From Muribaculaceae bacterium (GTDB taxonomy: Bacteria; Bacteroidota; Bacteroidia; Bacteroidales; Muribaculaceae): 64,000 nt of DNA. The notes below the pieces were generated by a model. That model did no database searches. It worked only from the letters and a program-made list of their open reading frames with translations, and was not told the origin of the DNA. The position numbers and the translations under genes are program-made. The first letter of the stretch is position 1, and every line of letters starts with the position of its first letter. This document shows positions 62,626-64,000 of this stretch, in pieces. Location of the stretch: positions 1-64,000 of the forward strand of contig JAFLTV010000007.1 in the NCBI GenBank assembly GCA_022509105.1. Direction: 5' to 3'.

Positions 62626-63651
62626 TTATCTTGCAGATTCAAATTCAGCGAGGAATCTTACGTCATTTTCACTGAACATTCTTAGATCCTTAACTTTATA
62701 TTTGAGATTGGTGATTCTTTCGATACCCATACCAAATGCATAGCCAGAATAAACGGAAGAATCAATTCCGCATGCTTCCAAAACATTAGGATCTACCATT
62801 CCGCAACCTAAGATTTCCACCCATCCGGTCTCTTTGCAGAAGGGACATCCTTTTCCTCCACAAATGTCGCAACTTATATCAAGCTCGGCAGAGGGTTCTG
62901 TAAACGGGAAATAGGAAGGACGCAATCTGATTTTAGTTTCCGGTCCGAACATTTCTTGTGCAAAATTCAATAACACTTGCCTCAAATCAGCGAAAGAAAC
63001 ATTTTTATCGATATAGAGACCTTCAACCTGATGGAAGAAACAATGGGCACGTGCAGATATGGCTTCATTTCTGTAGACTCTTCCGGGGCAAATAATCCTT
63101 ATCGGGGGTTGATTCCGCTCCATCGTTCTTGTCTGAACTGAAGAAGTGTGAGTGCGAAGCAACACATCCAAGGGATTACGAGAAATGAAGAATGTGTCTT
63201 GCATGTCGCGGGCAGGATGATCTGCCGGGAAATTCAATGAAGAGAAAACATGCCAGTCGTCTTCAATTTCAGGACCCTCCACAACCGTGAAGCCCATGTC
63301 AGAAAAGATCCTTACGATATCATTCTTAATGATTGAAATCGGGTGGCGTGAACCTACCGGAAATTGAGTTGCAGTGCGTGTCAGATCTATTCCTGCAAAA
63401 TCAGATGCCGAACCGGATGAAAGATTATCTTTCAGTTCATTATATTTATCATTTATAAATACTTTCAGAGAGTTTAATTTTTGACCTAACTCTCTTTTCT
63501 GTTCCGGAGGAACAGTTCTGAACTCTTCCATCAGTTCAGAAACCAATCCTTTTTTTGAAAGATATTTTAGACGAAACGATTCAAGCTCCTCTTTTGAAGA
63601 TACTTTCACATTGCTGACTTCTTCTGTCAATGCTGAAATCTTTTCTAACAT
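62626..63651 (-). CDS. pheS: Phenylalanyl-tRNA synthetase alpha subunit
   Basis: A 341-aa class II synthetase subunit. The N-terminal coiled coil (residues 1-75) precedes the catalytic core: GSRHPISI, FHQVEGLYIDKNVSFADL (motif 2 region), and GMGIERI (motif 3). A zinc-knuckle-like CDICGGKGCPFC sits before GWVEILGCGMVDPNVL. The open frame reaches 63678, but homologues begin at the MLEKI Met (63651). pheT is not adjacent, as is common in Bacteroidota. Confidence 0.95.
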   Translation of the reverse strand: MLEKISALTEEVSNVKVSSKEELESFRLKYLSKKGLVSELMEEFRTVPPEQKRELGQKLNSLKVFINDKYNELKDNLSSGSASDFAGIDLTRTATQFPVGSRHPISIIKNDIVRIFSDMGFTVVEGPEIEDDWHVFSSLNFPADHPARDMQDTFFISRNPLDVLLRTHTSSVQTRTMERNQPPIRIICPGRVYRNEAISARAHCFFHQVEGLYIDKNVSFADLRQVLLNFAQEMFGPETKIRLRPSYFPFTEPSAELDISCDICGGKGCPFCKETGWVEILGCGMVDPNVLEACGIDSSVYSGYAFGMGIERITNLKYKVKDLRMFSENDVRFLAEFESAR

Positions 63652-63730
63652 TCCTTTTAAAATTAATATATAATTCAAACGCGAATTTACTGAAAATTAT
63701 CCAAATCAGCCTTATAAACAATTCGGTGAA

Positions 63731-63759
63731 AAAAGAAAAAGTGACGGGCTTGCCATCAC
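63731..63759 (-). terminator. Terminator after rpoC
   Basis: On the minus strand, stem GTGATGG / CCGTCAC (one T-G wobble) with a 5-nt loop, followed by TTTTTCTTTT. It lies 25-50 nt past the rpoC stop, ahead of pheS. Confidence 0.8.
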
Positions 63760-63783
63760 TTTTCCTTTTATTAAGAATTCTTT

Positions 63784-64000
<217 letters not shown>

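Overview
The window looks like a chromosomal segment of a low-GC member of the Bacteroidales (phylum Bacteroidota); Muribaculaceae is my guess at family level, not shown. The evidence is the recurring promoter form TTTG/TTG-N19-20-TAnnTTTG, weak or absent Shine-Dalgarno sequences, and lineage-typical genes: DUF4290, a FeoA-FeoB fusion, DPE2-like MalQ with CBM20 domains, MurA with Asp in place of the catalytic Cys, S1/P1 nuclease, nspC, and the tpiA-SPOR-folE cluster. No rRNA, CRISPR array, prophage, transposase or integrase was seen.

Layout. 1-21.4 kb is mostly housekeeping: the 3' end of a tRNA-Gln, uvrA plus a small lipoprotein, a DUF1015 protein, rubredoxin, an EamA transporter, a nitroreductase-AraC pair, B12-dependent ribonucleotide reductase with malQ, the tpiA-SPOR-folE operon, and the uvrB-ygiQ-S9 peptidase operon. 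21.5-38.7 kb is an accessory island with every gene on the minus strand. It opens with a type I restriction-modification operon (hsdM, a DUF1016 nuclease, hsdS, hsdR) and a Fic protein. A tightly packed run follows: a 55-aa protein, a GHKL ATPase, an unrecognised protein, DUF6339, a HIRAN protein, a DUF6642 caspase-like protein, a SIMPL protein, an ADP-ribosylglycohydrolase-like protein without its metal-binding aspartates, a 41-codon stump of exonuclease III, and a GNAT acetyltransferase. This run is the best candidate for an undescribed defence system. 39-47.6 kb holds feoB and a 2-oxoacid fermentation operon (iorA, iorB, aminotransferase, CoA-transferase, Eis-like acetyltransferase). 47.7-52.5 kb is a plus-strand operon (S1/P1 nuclease, HSDR_N protein, pcrA, nspC). 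52.5-58.0 kb is a minus-strand core operon (FAD oxidoreductase, tsaB, DUF4290, murA, rimM, then an OmpA-like protein). 58.07-61.8 kb is a plus-strand operon (HAD phosphatase, rarA, aldo-keto reductase, M48 protease). 61.8-64 kb has nth, pheS and the 3' end of rpoC.

How the parts connect. Several genes serve genome maintenance (uvrA, uvrB, pcrA, rarA, nth). The ior cluster would convert amino acids to 2-oxoacids, then acyl-CoAs, then free acids. The island combines self/non-self DNA discrimination by the type I RM system with a GHKL ATPase module and several putative effector or signalling proteins, probably as one or two long transcripts. Functions rest on motif recognition by eye; no database search was run.
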